Made by a program: the position numbers and the translations under genes. This document shows positions 48,033 through 58,052 of a stretch of 64,000 nucleotides of DNA, in pieces. Origin of the DNA: Candidatus Epulonipiscium sp. (GTDB lineage: Bacteria > Bacillota_A > Clostridia > Lachnospirales > Cellulosilyticaceae); contig DUUM01000408.1 of assembly GCA_012841565.1 (NCBI GenBank), positions 1-64,000 of the forward strand, given 5' to 3'. Each line of letters begins with the position of its first letter. Position 1 is the first letter of the stretch. The notes beneath the pieces are model-generated. The model made no database searches. It was not told the DNA's origin and saw only the letters and a program-made list of their open reading frames with translations.

Positions 48033-51000
48033 CTAAATAATATGCTCAAATTGAGATTCTTCAAATCTGTATTTTAATAGGGATTCAGATGCCTGTGGTT
48101 TCTCTGCAAGAGATGTTTGAGGTTTTCCTTGAGAAAACTTAGCTTGCCTTACATTGTATCCAATCTCTTCAATAGCCTTTTTAAGTTCCTGTGAACCTTT
48201 TTGTAGCCCTAATGTAACCTCTGGTGTTTCTCCTATCATTTCAAAAGCCACGGCCTTATCTGAAATTCTCATATTCACTTGGATAACACCTAAGTTTTTG
48301 GTCTTTATAGACATATATGCCTTGAGCTCATCTCTTTCTACTTGGTTTGATTGCTCTTTATCTTTCATAACATATACATTCAAGTTGGACATACCATGAT
48401 GTAGTTGTACTGGTATTTGGTACATCCCCTCATTGTGTGATATCTGTTTTTGTGTACTCAGCATTTGTTCCAGTTCTTTTCCTATACTGTAGGCTTGTGT
48501 GCTTTGGGATGCTGATAGCCAATTAGGGCTTTGCTCCTCAAGTTCTCTTTCTAGTTGATCCAATACCCCTTCAAGGTTTTCTTCATGGCCACTGTTATTA
48601 ATTGATGTATTTATCTTTTCACCTGTTAAATATTCGTAATCCTTTAACATATCACCCAATAGGTATGGGTTTTTTACTATTTTATCAGTCCAATAAATAT
48701 TGGGAATGGTTAATGGGATCTTATGTTCTTTAAGGAAGGTTAAAGTATGTGGGGATATCTTTTCTAAAGCTTCTACTTGCTTAGTTGTTCTCTCTACTTC
48801 AAAGGGTGATAATTCCCCTTCTTCTAGGTCTAGTTCTTCTAGAGATTTATCCATATCCACATAACTTTTCAATTGCTCTGGTGTAATATGAGACAACCAC
48901 TGATCTATAATATTTTTAGTGTTAAGCCACTTATCTACATTGTTGCTTGTAGCCGGCAAACTAGTCGCTTCTTCTATTAAACTTCGTATATTAGCAAGCA
49001 ACTCCCCTTCTCTAATACCTAAGTCGTCATCCACCGTTACATCCATTTTCCCTGTTTTATTACCTAATTTTTTTAGATATTTACTTGCTTCAAATAGATT
49101 TCCCAAAGTGGGCTCTTTACTGGTATCTAATAAAAATCCAATGGCTGCCGTTTCATTTTTTGTAATGGTCGTTAACATACGATAAACAGCTATTAACCCT
49201 TTACGCTCTTCCGTATTGAGCTGATTCGTTTTATCTAACTCTAATATAGCTTCTGCTAGCTTTTGATTAGGATCTATATTGTGGCCTTTTTGTATTCCTC
49301 TAATATGTTGTATCAGATCATCTATAGGCATTGTATCAGGTCGTATGCCTTCTTTTAATATTTGAGCAACCACTGCTGGGCGAAGTTCATGTAGCACTGT
49401 TTCTATTTTTAGCAATACGCCTTTTGCCGCTTCAATAACTTCTCCATTAATATCTATATTATTTTGAATCAAAGCTTTTGCAGCCTTCATATTGGCCGTA
49501 GTTGCCTCTATTCCATTCATATCTAGGATATGTCCTATTTGGTCTTCTACCTTCCGGATCCCTTCTCCAAAGCGACCTTCCGGTTTAGTACCCGTTCCCT
49601 CATAGGTATCTTGTGCAAGCTTTAATTGAACGGCTTGATCCATTCCCTCAAGGGTAAAGTCAGCCTCCCCTTGAACAACTTGAACTACCGCAATCTCTTT
49701 GTTTTGTGAAATATTATAAACTCTTTGGCTTGTTTGTTTCATATGTTCTAAATTTTCTTCTGTTACAGGAGCCCCCATATTCTTTAGGACTTCTTCATTA
49801 TCTTGTTGTTCTAATATTTTAAGCTCTTCAACTACCTTTGTTAAATCTGCCGTTTGTATATCTAACTTGTTATTTAATTTTAAGGCTGCTTCCAAAGTTA
49901 GGCTAAGGCGTATTTCTTCTAGTTGCCTTTTAGTTGTGGATACTTTCTCCGTCATATCTTGGTCCATCTCTATAACAGGGCCCTTTTCTAGATCCTCATT
50001 AGTCCCCTTAAGGATCTTTTCCACGTTTTCATGTAGTGTTTGTTGTAAGTTTCCAATTGTAATCGGTTTATCCTTACTATATGTGTTTTCTATAATAGTC
50101 TCATCTATGTTCTGAACATCTTCTACAATTTGTTTGATTTCATCATACCCAATGTCACTTGTCTCACTTGTCACTTCCTGACCAATAATCATATCCCCTG
50201 GATTTTCACCCTTTTTCATTTCCATAGCAGCCTTTTTTATTAATTCATCAGGATCCATAGTGTTGATTGTGTCTTGGATACTTATAGAGTTCCGTACATT
50301 TTCTTTTGTTATTTCTACACTTCCACCTATAAGATTTCTAGCAGCATTCATATTTGCCTGAGTTACTTTTATACCGTTCATGTTTAAGACGGCAATGATT
50401 TCCTCTTCTGTAGGCGGTTTATCAGAATCTTTAGGCGTCCCCCTATGTTTGGCTGTATACATATTATTAATTGTTGCATCTGAGTTATGACGTATCATAT
50501 TTGAAACGGCTACATCACTGTCTTGCTTAATGCTGGCTATTTTATCTTTGTATTGGCTTAATATTTGAACATTTTTATTTGTGGCTGGTAGGCCTGCTTG
50601 CCCTAATGCCCAACCAATATCAGTGTTCATCTTTTTTGATGTTGGACCCGTCTCGCCCCTGATTATTTCCTTGGCAATAATATCTACTGTCAGTTTTTCG
50701 ATATCATATCCATTTTGAAACATGTTAAACAAATGCTCTTCTTGCAACTGATTAGCAATTACATTAAGGGCATCCTTCGTTACATTAACCCCACTTTTAT
50801 TCATAGTTCGTATAATCTCAGCATTTAAATTGCTTTTTTCAATTTTCTCTTTTCGCATCACTTCTTTAATGTCTTCACCATAGGTAGGTGCATTAACTTT
50901 AAGGTGCTCTTCATATATATTGAGTATTCCATTTTTATTTTTATTATTCCCCGCCGCTGATTTAAAGGGCGTAACTGCCTCTGGTGCTTGCACGTTATTT

Positions 51001-51044
51001 ACATCTCTTGTTTGTATTCCATTATGATTAGTTGGTTGAATCAT
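48033..51044 (-). CDS. Large FliK-like flagellar protein (possibly DUF6240)
   Basis: 1003 residues, no signal peptide. The C-terminus (about 880-985) matches the FliK hook-length control domain: a strand LGVIQVNMRISDKAVAFEM and a helix LQKGSQELKKAIEEIGYNV. The rest is helical, with repeats built on a G-hydrophobic-x-hydrophobic-T-x-x-N motif near residues 84, 150, 223, 423 and 510, each leading into a long helix. The neighbourhood is flagellar. I link the repeat region to DUF6240 from memory only. It may be a molecular ruler, as FliK is. Confidence 0.6.
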   Translation of the reverse strand: MIQPTNHNGIQTRDVNNVQAPEAVTPFKSAAGNNKNKNGILNIYEEHLKVNAPTYGEDIKEVMRKEKIEKSNLNAEIIRTMNKSGVNVTKDALNVIANQLQEEHLFNMFQNGYDIEKLTVDIIAKEIIRGETGPTSKKMNTDIGWALGQAGLPATNKNVQILSQYKDKIASIKQDSDVAVSNMIRHNSDATINNMYTAKHRGTPKDSDKPPTEEEIIAVLNMNGIKVTQANMNAARNLIGGSVEITKENVRNSISIQDTINTMDPDELIKKAAMEMKKGENPGDMIIGQEVTSETSDIGYDEIKQIVEDVQNIDETIIENTYSKDKPITIGNLQQTLHENVEKILKGTNEDLEKGPVIEMDQDMTEKVSTTKRQLEEIRLSLTLEAALKLNNKLDIQTADLTKVVEELKILEQQDNEEVLKNMGAPVTEENLEHMKQTSQRVYNISQNKEIAVVQVVQGEADFTLEGMDQAVQLKLAQDTYEGTGTKPEGRFGEGIRKVEDQIGHILDMNGIEATTANMKAAKALIQNNIDINGEVIEAAKGVLLKIETVLHELRPAVVAQILKEGIRPDTMPIDDLIQHIRGIQKGHNIDPNQKLAEAILELDKTNQLNTEERKGLIAVYRMLTTITKNETAAIGFLLDTSKEPTLGNLFEASKYLKKLGNKTGKMDVTVDDDLGIREGELLANIRSLIEEATSLPATSNNVDKWLNTKNIIDQWLSHITPEQLKSYVDMDKSLEELDLEEGELSPFEVERTTKQVEALEKISPHTLTFLKEHKIPLTIPNIYWTDKIVKNPYLLGDMLKDYEYLTGEKINTSINNSGHEENLEGVLDQLERELEEQSPNWLSASQSTQAYSIGKELEQMLSTQKQISHNEGMYQIPVQLHHGMSNLNVYVMKDKEQSNQVERDELKAYMSIKTKNLGVIQVNMRISDKAVAFEMIGETPEVTLGLQKGSQELKKAIEEIGYNVRQAKFSQGKPQTSLAEKPQASESLLKYRFEESQFEHII

Positions 51045-51087
51045 TTTATCACCCTCGTCATATATATATACTTATATCCTAATGTAT

Positions 51088-51114
51088 ATTTCGGCTTTAT
51101 TATGAAAAATATTA
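51088..51114 (-). promoter_or_regulatory. Sigma-28-like promoter of the FliK-like operon
   Basis: Minus-strand TAAT (51111-51114), 15 bp, GCCGAAAT (51088-51095): one -35 base and two -10 bases differ from consensus. Confidence 0.45.
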
Positions 51115-51181
51115 GACATTTGTAAAAGCAGCTTCATAAGCACTTAGATACAATAAGATAAAGTTGTCTAAATTTATGGAA

Positions 51182-51201
51182 AACATGTGTAAACTCATGT
51201 T
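51182..51201. promoter_or_regulatory. Operator-like palindrome before the nucleotidase gene
   Basis: AACATG-N8-CATGTT, 20 bp, lies just upstream of TATACTATAAT. It is similar in size to the NiaR-type box at 14481 but has an 8-bp rather than 6-bp centre. Confidence 0.35.
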
Positions 51202-51241
51202 ATACTATAATGGAATTCAAATCTAAAAGGAGGCTATATAA

Positions 51242-52981
51242 ATGAAAAAACAGTTTAACAGGTTAACAACGATATTTTTTGCAGTGGTAATGCTCCTCGT
51301 GGTCGTAGCACCACAACAACTGGTGTTTGCAGCTGATACTGGCAAACATATTACGATTATCCACACCAACGATACCCACAGCAGAGTAGCTACAGATGAG
51401 AAAGGTGGATCTATTGGATTTGAGAAAATCGCAACTCTAGTTAAACAAGCCAAAACTGAAAACCCTAACACATTAGTGGTTGATGCTGGAGACACTCTAC
51501 ACGGGCAAACCTTTGCTACTATTTCTAAAGGGCAAAGTATCGTAGATCTTATGAATATCGTAGGATATGATGTAATGGTCCCAGGTAATCATGATTTTAA
51601 CTATGGCCAAGAGCGCCTACTAGAACTAAAAGAGACGATGGCATTCCCATTAATTGCTGCCAATATAATCAAAGCTGATGGCAGTAGTCTTTTATCTCCT
51701 TACGTTATAAAAGAAGTAGATGGGATTAAAATAGCTATCTTTGGCCTATCCACGCCAGAAACTGCTTTTAAAACAAGCCCAAACAATGTTATTGGATTAA
51801 CATTTGAAGATCCTTCTGTTGCAGCTCAAAGAATGGTTGATGAGCTAAAAGACAAAGCTGATGTTATTATTGCTCTAGCTCACCTTGGGTTAGATGAGAG
51901 CAGTACATACAGAAGTGATATTGTTGCAGAAAAAGTAACTGGAATAGACCTTATTATTGATGGCCATAGCCATACAACACTTGAAGAAGGTAAACTTGTT
52001 AATGGTACTTTAATTGCACAAACAGGCGACTATGATAAAAACTTAGGTTATGTAGACTTACAGATAAAAGATGGTAAAATAACTGAGAAAAAAGCAAGAC
52101 TTATTAAATATGAAGATGCAAAAGAAATAGAATCCGATGAAGAAGTTCTTAAATTATTTGCTGATGTAGATACCAAAAACAGTAAAACAACATCTGTCGT
52201 AGTAGGCAATACCCCTATAGATTTAGATGGCACAAGAGAAAATGCAAGAATGAAACAAACAAACTTAGGAAGCGTTATTGCAGATGCTATGCTTCACCAA
52301 ACCAATGCTGATGTAGCCATTACAAATGGTGGGGGACTAAGAGCCTCTATTGAAAAAGGTGATATTACACAAGGCCAAGTTATTACCGTATTGCCTTTTG
52401 GAAACTATGTAAAAATGATAGAAGTTAAAGGATCTACTTTATTAGCAGCAATGGAACGTGGCGTCTCCAGCTACCCAGAACTAGATGGTGGTTTCCCACA
52501 AGTAGGCGGAATGACTTATACATTTAACGCTTCCAAACCGGCTAATGAAAGAATTACAGAAATATTAGTTGGTGGTAAAAAGTTAGATGAAAGTAAAACA
52601 TATAAATTAGCAACCAATGACTTTATGTCAATTGGCGGCGACAATTATACAATGTTTAAAGATGCACCATTACTTGGGGAGTTCCCAGGACTCGATGAAG
52701 CTACAATTGCATACCTAACAGTCATTGGGGATAAAATTCCAAGTGACGTCAGAGGCACAGTCGTTGCTGAAGTCATTGTTCCTGAAGTTATTGTTCCTGA
52801 AGTCGTTGTGCCTGAAGTCATTGTTCCGGTCACTCAGGAATATATTGTAAAGGCAAATGATATGCTTTGGAAAATTGCTAAGAAATTCGGCACAACCTAT
52901 GAAAAATTAGCCCAGTACAATAATCTTAAAAATGCAAACCGTATTTTCCCTGGTCAAAAACTACTGATTCCAGCAAACTAA
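51242..52981 (+). CDS. Secreted 5'-nucleotidase (UshA type) with C-terminal LysM
   Basis: 579 residues. Signal peptide about 1-30. The calcineurin-like metallophosphatase domain carries HTNDTHSR (D44, H46), DAGDTLHG, GNHDFNYG and GHSHTTLE. The 5'-nucleotidase C domain is at about 330-500 (TNGGGLRASI, GDNYTMF). A short PEVIV-repeat linker leads to a LysM domain (about 533-577, ending GQKLLIPAN). It would dephosphorylate extracellular nucleotides while held on peptidoglycan. AAAGGAGG precedes the ATG, and a terminator follows. Confidence 0.93.
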   Translation: MKKQFNRLTTIFFAVVMLLVVVAPQQLVFAADTGKHITIIHTNDTHSRVATDEKGGSIGFEKIATLVKQAKTENPNTLVVDAGDTLHGQTFATISKGQSIVDLMNIVGYDVMVPGNHDFNYGQERLLELKETMAFPLIAANIIKADGSSLLSPYVIKEVDGIKIAIFGLSTPETAFKTSPNNVIGLTFEDPSVAAQRMVDELKDKADVIIALAHLGLDESSTYRSDIVAEKVTGIDLIIDGHSHTTLEEGKLVNGTLIAQTGDYDKNLGYVDLQIKDGKITEKKARLIKYEDAKEIESDEEVLKLFADVDTKNSKTTSVVVGNTPIDLDGTRENARMKQTNLGSVIADAMLHQTNADVAITNGGGLRASIEKGDITQGQVITVLPFGNYVKMIEVKGSTLLAAMERGVSSYPELDGGFPQVGGMTYTFNASKPANERITEILVGGKKLDESKTYKLATNDFMSIGGDNYTMFKDAPLLGEFPGLDEATIAYLTVIGDKIPSDVRGTVVAEVIVPEVIVPEVVVPEVIVPVTQEYIVKANDMLWKIAKKFGTTYEKLAQYNNLKNANRIFPGQKLLIPAN

Positions 52982-52996
52982 AACTTATTGCAGAAA

Positions 52997-53043
52997 AATG
53001 CCAGAGACTGTATAGACAGTCCTGGCATTTTTTCGCCATTTTG
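52997..53043. terminator. Bidirectional terminator
   Basis: Stem AATGCCAG/CTGGCATT with inner GACTG/CAGTC (52997-53039) and T residues on both strands, between the nucleotidase and the ABC operon. Confidence 0.88.
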
Positions 53044-53076
53044 TTAGAATATAATAACTTCTTTCTTTGATTATTT

Positions 53077-53679
53077 TTACAGTTTTTCTAATTCAACAAT
53101 CCTTGTACATACCTTTTGTGCGAGATGAGTATTATGGGTCACAATTAACATGCCTAAGTTAAGTATCCTTGCCTGTTCCAAAATAACATTCCAGATTTGA
53201 GCCTGGGTTATGACATCTAACATGGTGCTGACTTCATCAGCTATTAAAAATTCCGTTTTCCCATTTAGCGCCCTGCATACTGCAAATCTTTGCAGTTCGC
53301 CTCCTGAGAGTTCTGTTGGGTACCTAGTCATCCAATCTTCTTCAATCCCCATAGCCTTTATTAGTTCCCAATTAATAGGCCCACTCTCTTCTAGTACATC
53401 TTTCATTCTCCACCTAGGATTTATAGATTTTTCAGGATGTTGGTAAATTAATTGTACTGGGTTATATCCCTTTTTAGAAATTGGTTTACCATCTACTAAA
53501 ACGCAGCCTTGACTGGGTTCTTCATAGCCTGCTAATACTTTAGCTAAGGTACTTTTCCCTCGTCCACTTTTAGCCACTAGGCCTACACGGTCTCCCCTGT
53601 TAATCTCAATATTAATATCCTTAAAAATATAGTCGTCTTTTCCATATCTAAAACTAAGGTTTTCTCCCTTAAGTTGCAT
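53077..53679 (-). CDS. ABC transporter ATPase (NikE/OppF-like)
   Basis: 200 residues. Walker A AKSGRGKST, signature ELSGGELQRFAVCRAL, and Walker B FLIADEVSTM (Asp-Glu kept). It lacks the C-terminal oligopeptide-type extension, so it is a short NikE form. It overlaps the NikD-like gene by 11 bp. Last gene of the operon. Nickel is the likely cargo because of the lar genes upstream. Confidence 0.85.
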   Translation of the reverse strand: MQLKGENLSFRYGKDDYIFKDINIEINRGDRVGLVAKSGRGKSTLAKVLAGYEEPSQGCVLVDGKPISKKGYNPVQLIYQHPEKSINPRWRMKDVLEESGPINWELIKAMGIEEDWMTRYPTELSGGELQRFAVCRALNGKTEFLIADEVSTMLDVITQAQIWNVILEQARILNLGMLIVTHNTHLAQKVCTRIVELEKL

Positions 53680-54601
53680 GAATACACCTCACCATTCCAC
53701 CCCTAATTTGACTGATAGGTATCTTTCCCTTACATTTTTCATCTACCCACTGGCACCTTGGTCCAAACAAACAACCCTCTGGCAGCTCTTTACTATAAGG
53801 TTGAAAGCCCTCTATAGGATGAAATCCATTTTGAGGAAGTGCATTAAATAAGGCTTTCGTATAGGGATGACGCAGGGCATCTACACCTGAATGAAAGTCT
53901 TCTATTGGGGCAACCTCAACAGTTGTGCCTGCATAAAAAACAGCTATTTGATCTGCAACTTGAAAGGCAAGGTCTATATCATGGGTAATTAAAATAACAG
54001 CTTTTCCTGCATCTGCAAATTCCCTCAAATATCTAAGAGTTTTCATGGCTATATCCAGATCAAGTCCAGGTGTTGGCTCATCTGCAATAATTAAATCCAC
54101 ATCTTGTTGATCTGCCGTTGAAACTAAAGCCCTTCTTGCCATCCCACCCGACAACTGAAAAGGATAAAGCTTTTCCGATCTCTCGCATAGATCATATCTT
54201 TTAAAAGAGTCTTTTTGCCGTTTTATTGCCTTAGAACTATTATCACTAGCCCTTACTTGTCTTCCCATTTTCATTAAAGGATCTAAATAAGCAATTGACT
54301 GGGGAACTAAGGCTATCTTTTTTCCTCTTAACTGTTTTTGTTTTTCCTGGGTTAGCTCTTCTCCCTGATATTTTATGCTTCCTGTTAATGTAGCATTGTC
54401 AGGTAATACACCCATAATGCCATGAGCCAGTAAGCTTTTACCACTACCACTTGAGCCAACTATGGCTAATAGTTCCCCTTTATGCACACGAATAGACAAG
54501 TCCGAAATAACCTTTAGATCATACTGACTTAGGCCTTTTTCATACATTCTAAAAGATACTGACATATCTTTAACTTCTAATAATGGTGTTGTATCCTTCA
54601 T
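53669..54601 (-). CDS. ABC transporter ATPase (NikD/OppD-like)
   Basis: 310 residues. Walker A GSSGSGKSL, signature QLSGGMARRALVST (the GGMARR variant is common in NikD), and Walker B LIIADEPTPGLD. The Cys-containing tail GCLFGPRCQWVDEKCKG is the usual end of Opp/Nik ATPases, where it often holds an Fe-S or metal site. Confidence 0.85.
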   Translation of the reverse strand: MKDTTPLLEVKDMSVSFRMYEKGLSQYDLKVISDLSIRVHKGELLAIVGSSGSGKSLLAHGIMGVLPDNATLTGSIKYQGEELTQEKQKQLRGKKIALVPQSIAYLDPLMKMGRQVRASDNSSKAIKRQKDSFKRYDLCERSEKLYPFQLSGGMARRALVSTADQQDVDLIIADEPTPGLDLDIAMKTLRYLREFADAGKAVILITHDIDLAFQVADQIAVFYAGTTVEVAPIEDFHSGVDALRHPYTKALFNALPQNGFHPIEGFQPYSKELPEGCLFGPRCQWVDEKCKGKIPISQIRGGMVRCIHAT

Positions 54602-54610
54602 AATAACCCC

Positions 54611-55426
54611 TTACTCTTGTGAACTATATGGATCTATAAGTCTTCTTAAATTATCCCCAAGTTTATCAAACAAAAGCACAATCCCCACTAACATAGCCCC
54701 TGGAAAAACTGCAAGCCACCACATACCTGATGATAGATATTTCATGCTTTCTGATAATATAATGCCTACTGCAGGCTGCTCTGGCGATAATCCAAATCCT
54801 AAAAATGTAATGGCCGCCTCATGTAAAATAGCATGGGGAAATAGCAATATTAACCCTATAATAAACTGGGGAATAATATGAGGTAAAATATGCTTTCTCA
54901 AAATATATAAATTGCTTTTCCCAAGATTTTTAGATAGTTTTATATACTGTTCGTTATGTAATTGTAAAACTTCTCCGCGTACAAGCCTTGCCAGACTGGG
55001 CCAATGTGTTACAGCAATCCCAACGATTAGACCTTTTAGCCCCCTACCCATAGCAAAAGATATAAGGATTAAGAGAACAATATGTGGAATTCCCATTACC
55101 AAATCAATACACCAAATAATGATCGTATCAACCCATTTAGGCATGGTACCTGCCATTGTTCCAACCATTACGGCTATAACAGCACTAACTGTTGCAGCCA
55201 CAACACCTATAACAATACTAGTAGACAGGCCTTTAAGGGTTCTATAAAGCATATTCCTTCCCATCCAATCGGTCCCAAACAAGTGACTCATTGATGGGGG
55301 TAAGTTCTTTGACGTAAAATCAGCTTCTAAGGCACTTGGGCTTAAAAGCACGCCACCTATGGTAATCCCCAGTATGATAGAAAGAGTAATAATGGTTATA
55401 ATAAGTGTTTTTGTTTTTCTGTTCAT
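54611..55426 (-). CDS. ABC transporter permease (NikC/DppC-like)
   Basis: 271 residues with six predicted membrane helices. The start overlaps the NikB-like stop by 4 bp. An early GTDWMGRNMLYR and the EAA-type loop before GLGLSPEQPA-like sequence (FLGFGLSPEQPAVGII) are typical. Confidence 0.86.
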   Translation of the reverse strand: MNRKTKTLIITIITLSIILGITIGGVLLSPSALEADFTSKNLPPSMSHLFGTDWMGRNMLYRTLKGLSTSIVIGVVAATVSAVIAVMVGTMAGTMPKWVDTIIIWCIDLVMGIPHIVLLILISFAMGRGLKGLIVGIAVTHWPSLARLVRGEVLQLHNEQYIKLSKNLGKSNLYILRKHILPHIIPQFIIGLILLFPHAILHEAAITFLGFGLSPEQPAVGIILSESMKYLSSGMWWLAVFPGAMLVGIVLLFDKLGDNLRRLIDPYSSQE

Positions 55427-56409
55427 TTCAAACTATTCTCCCTCATCTTTGGATCCACAAGATTATAGATTATATTAGCAATTGAATTCCCGACAAATAC
55501 AAATAATGCGCTAAAAATAGTGACGCCAAGAAGTAAAGGAACATCACTTCTTAGGCCTGCTTGAACTGCCGCTTGCCCAAGACCTGGATAGGAAAAAACT
55601 TGCTCCACTAATATACTTCCCCCAAACAACTCGCTTAGAGATGCAAATTGTAAGGTGACTGCAGGAACAATAATATTACGGATACCATGATTTTTTATGA
55701 TACTTATTTCTTTTTCCCCTCTTGCCTTGGCAAATAAAACATAATCACTTGATAGGACTTTTATCGTTTTTTCTCTCGTATGGAGGGCTACAGTTGCAAA
55801 AGAAGTTAAACTCAATGTAATGGCTGGTAATATCATATGATAAATACGATCTAGCATTGTCACTTCTGAATTAAGCATGCCCGCAGGTACACTAAGGCCT
55901 ATAGGAAACCAACCTAACTCAATTGAAAATATCATCAAAAATAATAATCCAATCCAAAAAGTTGGTGTAGATGATAATACCAGACAAATCGTTTTAATTA
56001 TTTTGTCTGGCCATCTCCCTTTCCAAACACCCATTATAATACCTAGGAAAAAACCTATAATACCTGCTAAAATCCAGGCCATGCCCATTAATACAACAGA
56101 AGATTTGAATCTTTCCCCAATGACCGAAATAACAGGTTTTCTATAAATCAATGATTGGCCAAAATCCCCTTTTAGAATTGCTTTACTCCAAGATACAAAT
56201 TGCTCAGTGGGAGAATCATTCAAGCCCCAAAACGCACCAATATTTTCTCTTTGCTCCGGGCTCACAGCTACCCCTGCACCTACATAAGCTTGAACAGGGT
56301 CAACGGGTGATACACTTATTAACGTAAAAGCTATCATACTTACTCCAACCAATAATGTCATAAGGCGTATTAAATTAGCCGTTATATTTATTGCAATTTT
56401 CTTTCTCAT
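55423..56409 (-). CDS. ABC transporter permease (NikB/DppB-like)
   Basis: 328 residues with six helices. ILVEQVFSYPGLGQAAVQAG is the conserved EAA-like loop of DppB/NikB permeases. It overlaps the NikC-like gene and sits 26 bp after the binding protein. Confidence 0.87.
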   Translation of the reverse strand: MRKKIAINITANLIRLMTLLVGVSMIAFTLISVSPVDPVQAYVGAGVAVSPEQRENIGAFWGLNDSPTEQFVSWSKAILKGDFGQSLIYRKPVISVIGERFKSSVVLMGMAWILAGIIGFFLGIIMGVWKGRWPDKIIKTICLVLSSTPTFWIGLLFLMIFSIELGWFPIGLSVPAGMLNSEVTMLDRIYHMILPAITLSLTSFATVALHTREKTIKVLSSDYVLFAKARGEKEISIIKNHGIRNIIVPAVTLQFASLSELFGGSILVEQVFSYPGLGQAAVQAGLRSDVPLLLGVTIFSALFVFVGNSIANIIYNLVDPKMRENSLK

Positions 56410-56434
56410 TTAATACCCCTTTAAAATCCTTATT

Positions 56435-58051
56435 TTAGTTCCATTTCCAATCTTTTAGGTTAGCTACCAGTGGCCACGCATGACCATGTGGATGTATTTT
56501 TTGCGCCCCTATATTAAGGCCTTCTTTTACATAATATAAATGATCCACATTCACAAGCCATACCCATGGACTTTCTCCTTCTGTTGCCAATCCTGTTTCT
56601 CCATCCCATTGAACCTTTTTCCAATACGCCGTAGCCTCCTCTGGACTAAGAGCTGCCATAGCACTTTCTATATACCCGTCTGTTACAGGATTTGAAAAGT
56701 ATTCTGGGTTATAGTAATCTCTTCCCGCATTATCACTATGGTATAAAAGATATGTTTCTTTGGGATTTTGCGCTCCCCAACCCATTAGAACTGGCTCACT
56801 AAACATTCTTTGCTCAATGATATCCCAACTACTGCCTTCTGTGGTGATAGCTATACCAAGCGCTTTTGCTTGAAGTGAAACCCCTGTTGCAAGGGCTTGC
56901 CTTGTGGAATCACTTGCAGAATAAAGTAAATTAAATTCCGCTTTTACACCCTCTTTTACACGAATCCCATCATTCCCAAGGGTCCAGCCTGCAGATTCTA
57001 ATATTTCTTTTGCTTTTTCTAAGTCGTATTCTACAACAGCCTCATCATTCCCCCAAGGCATTCCATCACATTCTGTATAAGCTGGTCTACCATAGCCATT
57101 AATAACGTCAGTAATGAGATTATTTCTATTAATACCATAAGATAAAGCCCTTCTTATTGAAAGGTCAGAAGTTACATTGTTTCCCATTTTATTACCATTT
57201 TCATCAACTTTACCTTCATCTTTAAGATATGGCAATGTTAATCCACGATTATCAATGGACTTAATAACTGCAAGTTCCATGCCATCAATTGATTGGTCTG
57301 CTAAGTTTGCCGCTGTAACTGCCACATCTAGTTGACCCGCTTTAGCGGCCGCTAGGGCTGTATCTTCTTCCATAAATAATATGGTTACTTTTTTGATTTC
57401 TGGCACATGGCCATAGTAATCTTCGTTGGCAACCATAATAATTTGTTGGCCTTTGTCCCATTGCTTTAATATAAAAGGACCACTTCCAATTGGATTTTCT
57501 CCGTAACTTCCATTATATGCATGTTCTGGAACAATTCCTGTAGCTACAACTGTATGTGCAAATGATGAATCAGCTTTCTCTAAATTAAATTTAACCGTTC
57601 TACCATCTGGGCATTCTATGTCTTTAATATTGGTTAAATCTATAATCGATCCACTAGTCTTTGCTTTTTCAAATGTAAAGGCTACATCTGAAGCTTTAAC
57701 AGCTTCTCCATCTGTAAACTTGGCATCATCTCTTAATATAAATTCCCAAATAAGTCCATCGGGACTAATACTATATTCCGTGGCTAGGTCATAAACGATG
57801 TCCATGTTAGCATCTGTATCTATTAAAGTACTTTGAAAGAGTGGATTTCCGTATCTCCCCCACCCAACTATTGGATCAAACCCTTCATCAGGCTCACTTC
57901 CAATGGCCATTACTAATTCATTCTTACCTATTATTTCTGTTTCTCCTACTACCTCTTCTTTTGTCTTGCTTCCACATCCTACTAAAATAAATAATGCCAT
58001 AGTCAGTACTATTGGCATTATTATATGTTTCTTGATACACTGTTTCTTCAT
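56435..58051 (-). CDS. ABC transporter substrate-binding lipoprotein (SBP_bac_5 family, probable nickel binder)
   Basis: 538 residues with a lipoprotein signal ending at ILVGCG (Cys about 26). The periplasmic-binding cluster C fold is clear (IWEFILRDDAKFTDGEAVKA, then IGSGPFILKQWDKG). The ending IHPHGHAWPLV offers a His cluster, suggestive of metal binding. It begins one base after larC2, so it is cotranscribed with the lar genes. Peptide binding cannot be excluded by sequence alone. Confidence 0.8.
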   Translation of the reverse strand: MKKQCIKKHIIMPIVLTMALFILVGCGSKTKEEVVGETEIIGKNELVMAIGSEPDEGFDPIVGWGRYGNPLFQSTLIDTDANMDIVYDLATEYSISPDGLIWEFILRDDAKFTDGEAVKASDVAFTFEKAKTSGSIIDLTNIKDIECPDGRTVKFNLEKADSSFAHTVVATGIVPEHAYNGSYGENPIGSGPFILKQWDKGQQIIMVANEDYYGHVPEIKKVTILFMEEDTALAAAKAGQLDVAVTAANLADQSIDGMELAVIKSIDNRGLTLPYLKDEGKVDENGNKMGNNVTSDLSIRRALSYGINRNNLITDVINGYGRPAYTECDGMPWGNDEAVVEYDLEKAKEILESAGWTLGNDGIRVKEGVKAEFNLLYSASDSTRQALATGVSLQAKALGIAITTEGSSWDIIEQRMFSEPVLMGWGAQNPKETYLLYHSDNAGRDYYNPEYFSNPVTDGYIESAMAALSPEEATAYWKKVQWDGETGLATEGESPWVWLVNVDHLYYVKEGLNIGAQKIHPHGHAWPLVANLKDWKWN

Positions 58052-58052
58052 A

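Noticed and set aside
51182..51201. Second NiaR operator before the nucleotidase gene
   Set aside because: Arms AACATG/CATGTT resemble it, but the centre is 8 bp instead of 6, so the half-sites are on a different helical phase. Kept only as an unidentified palindrome.
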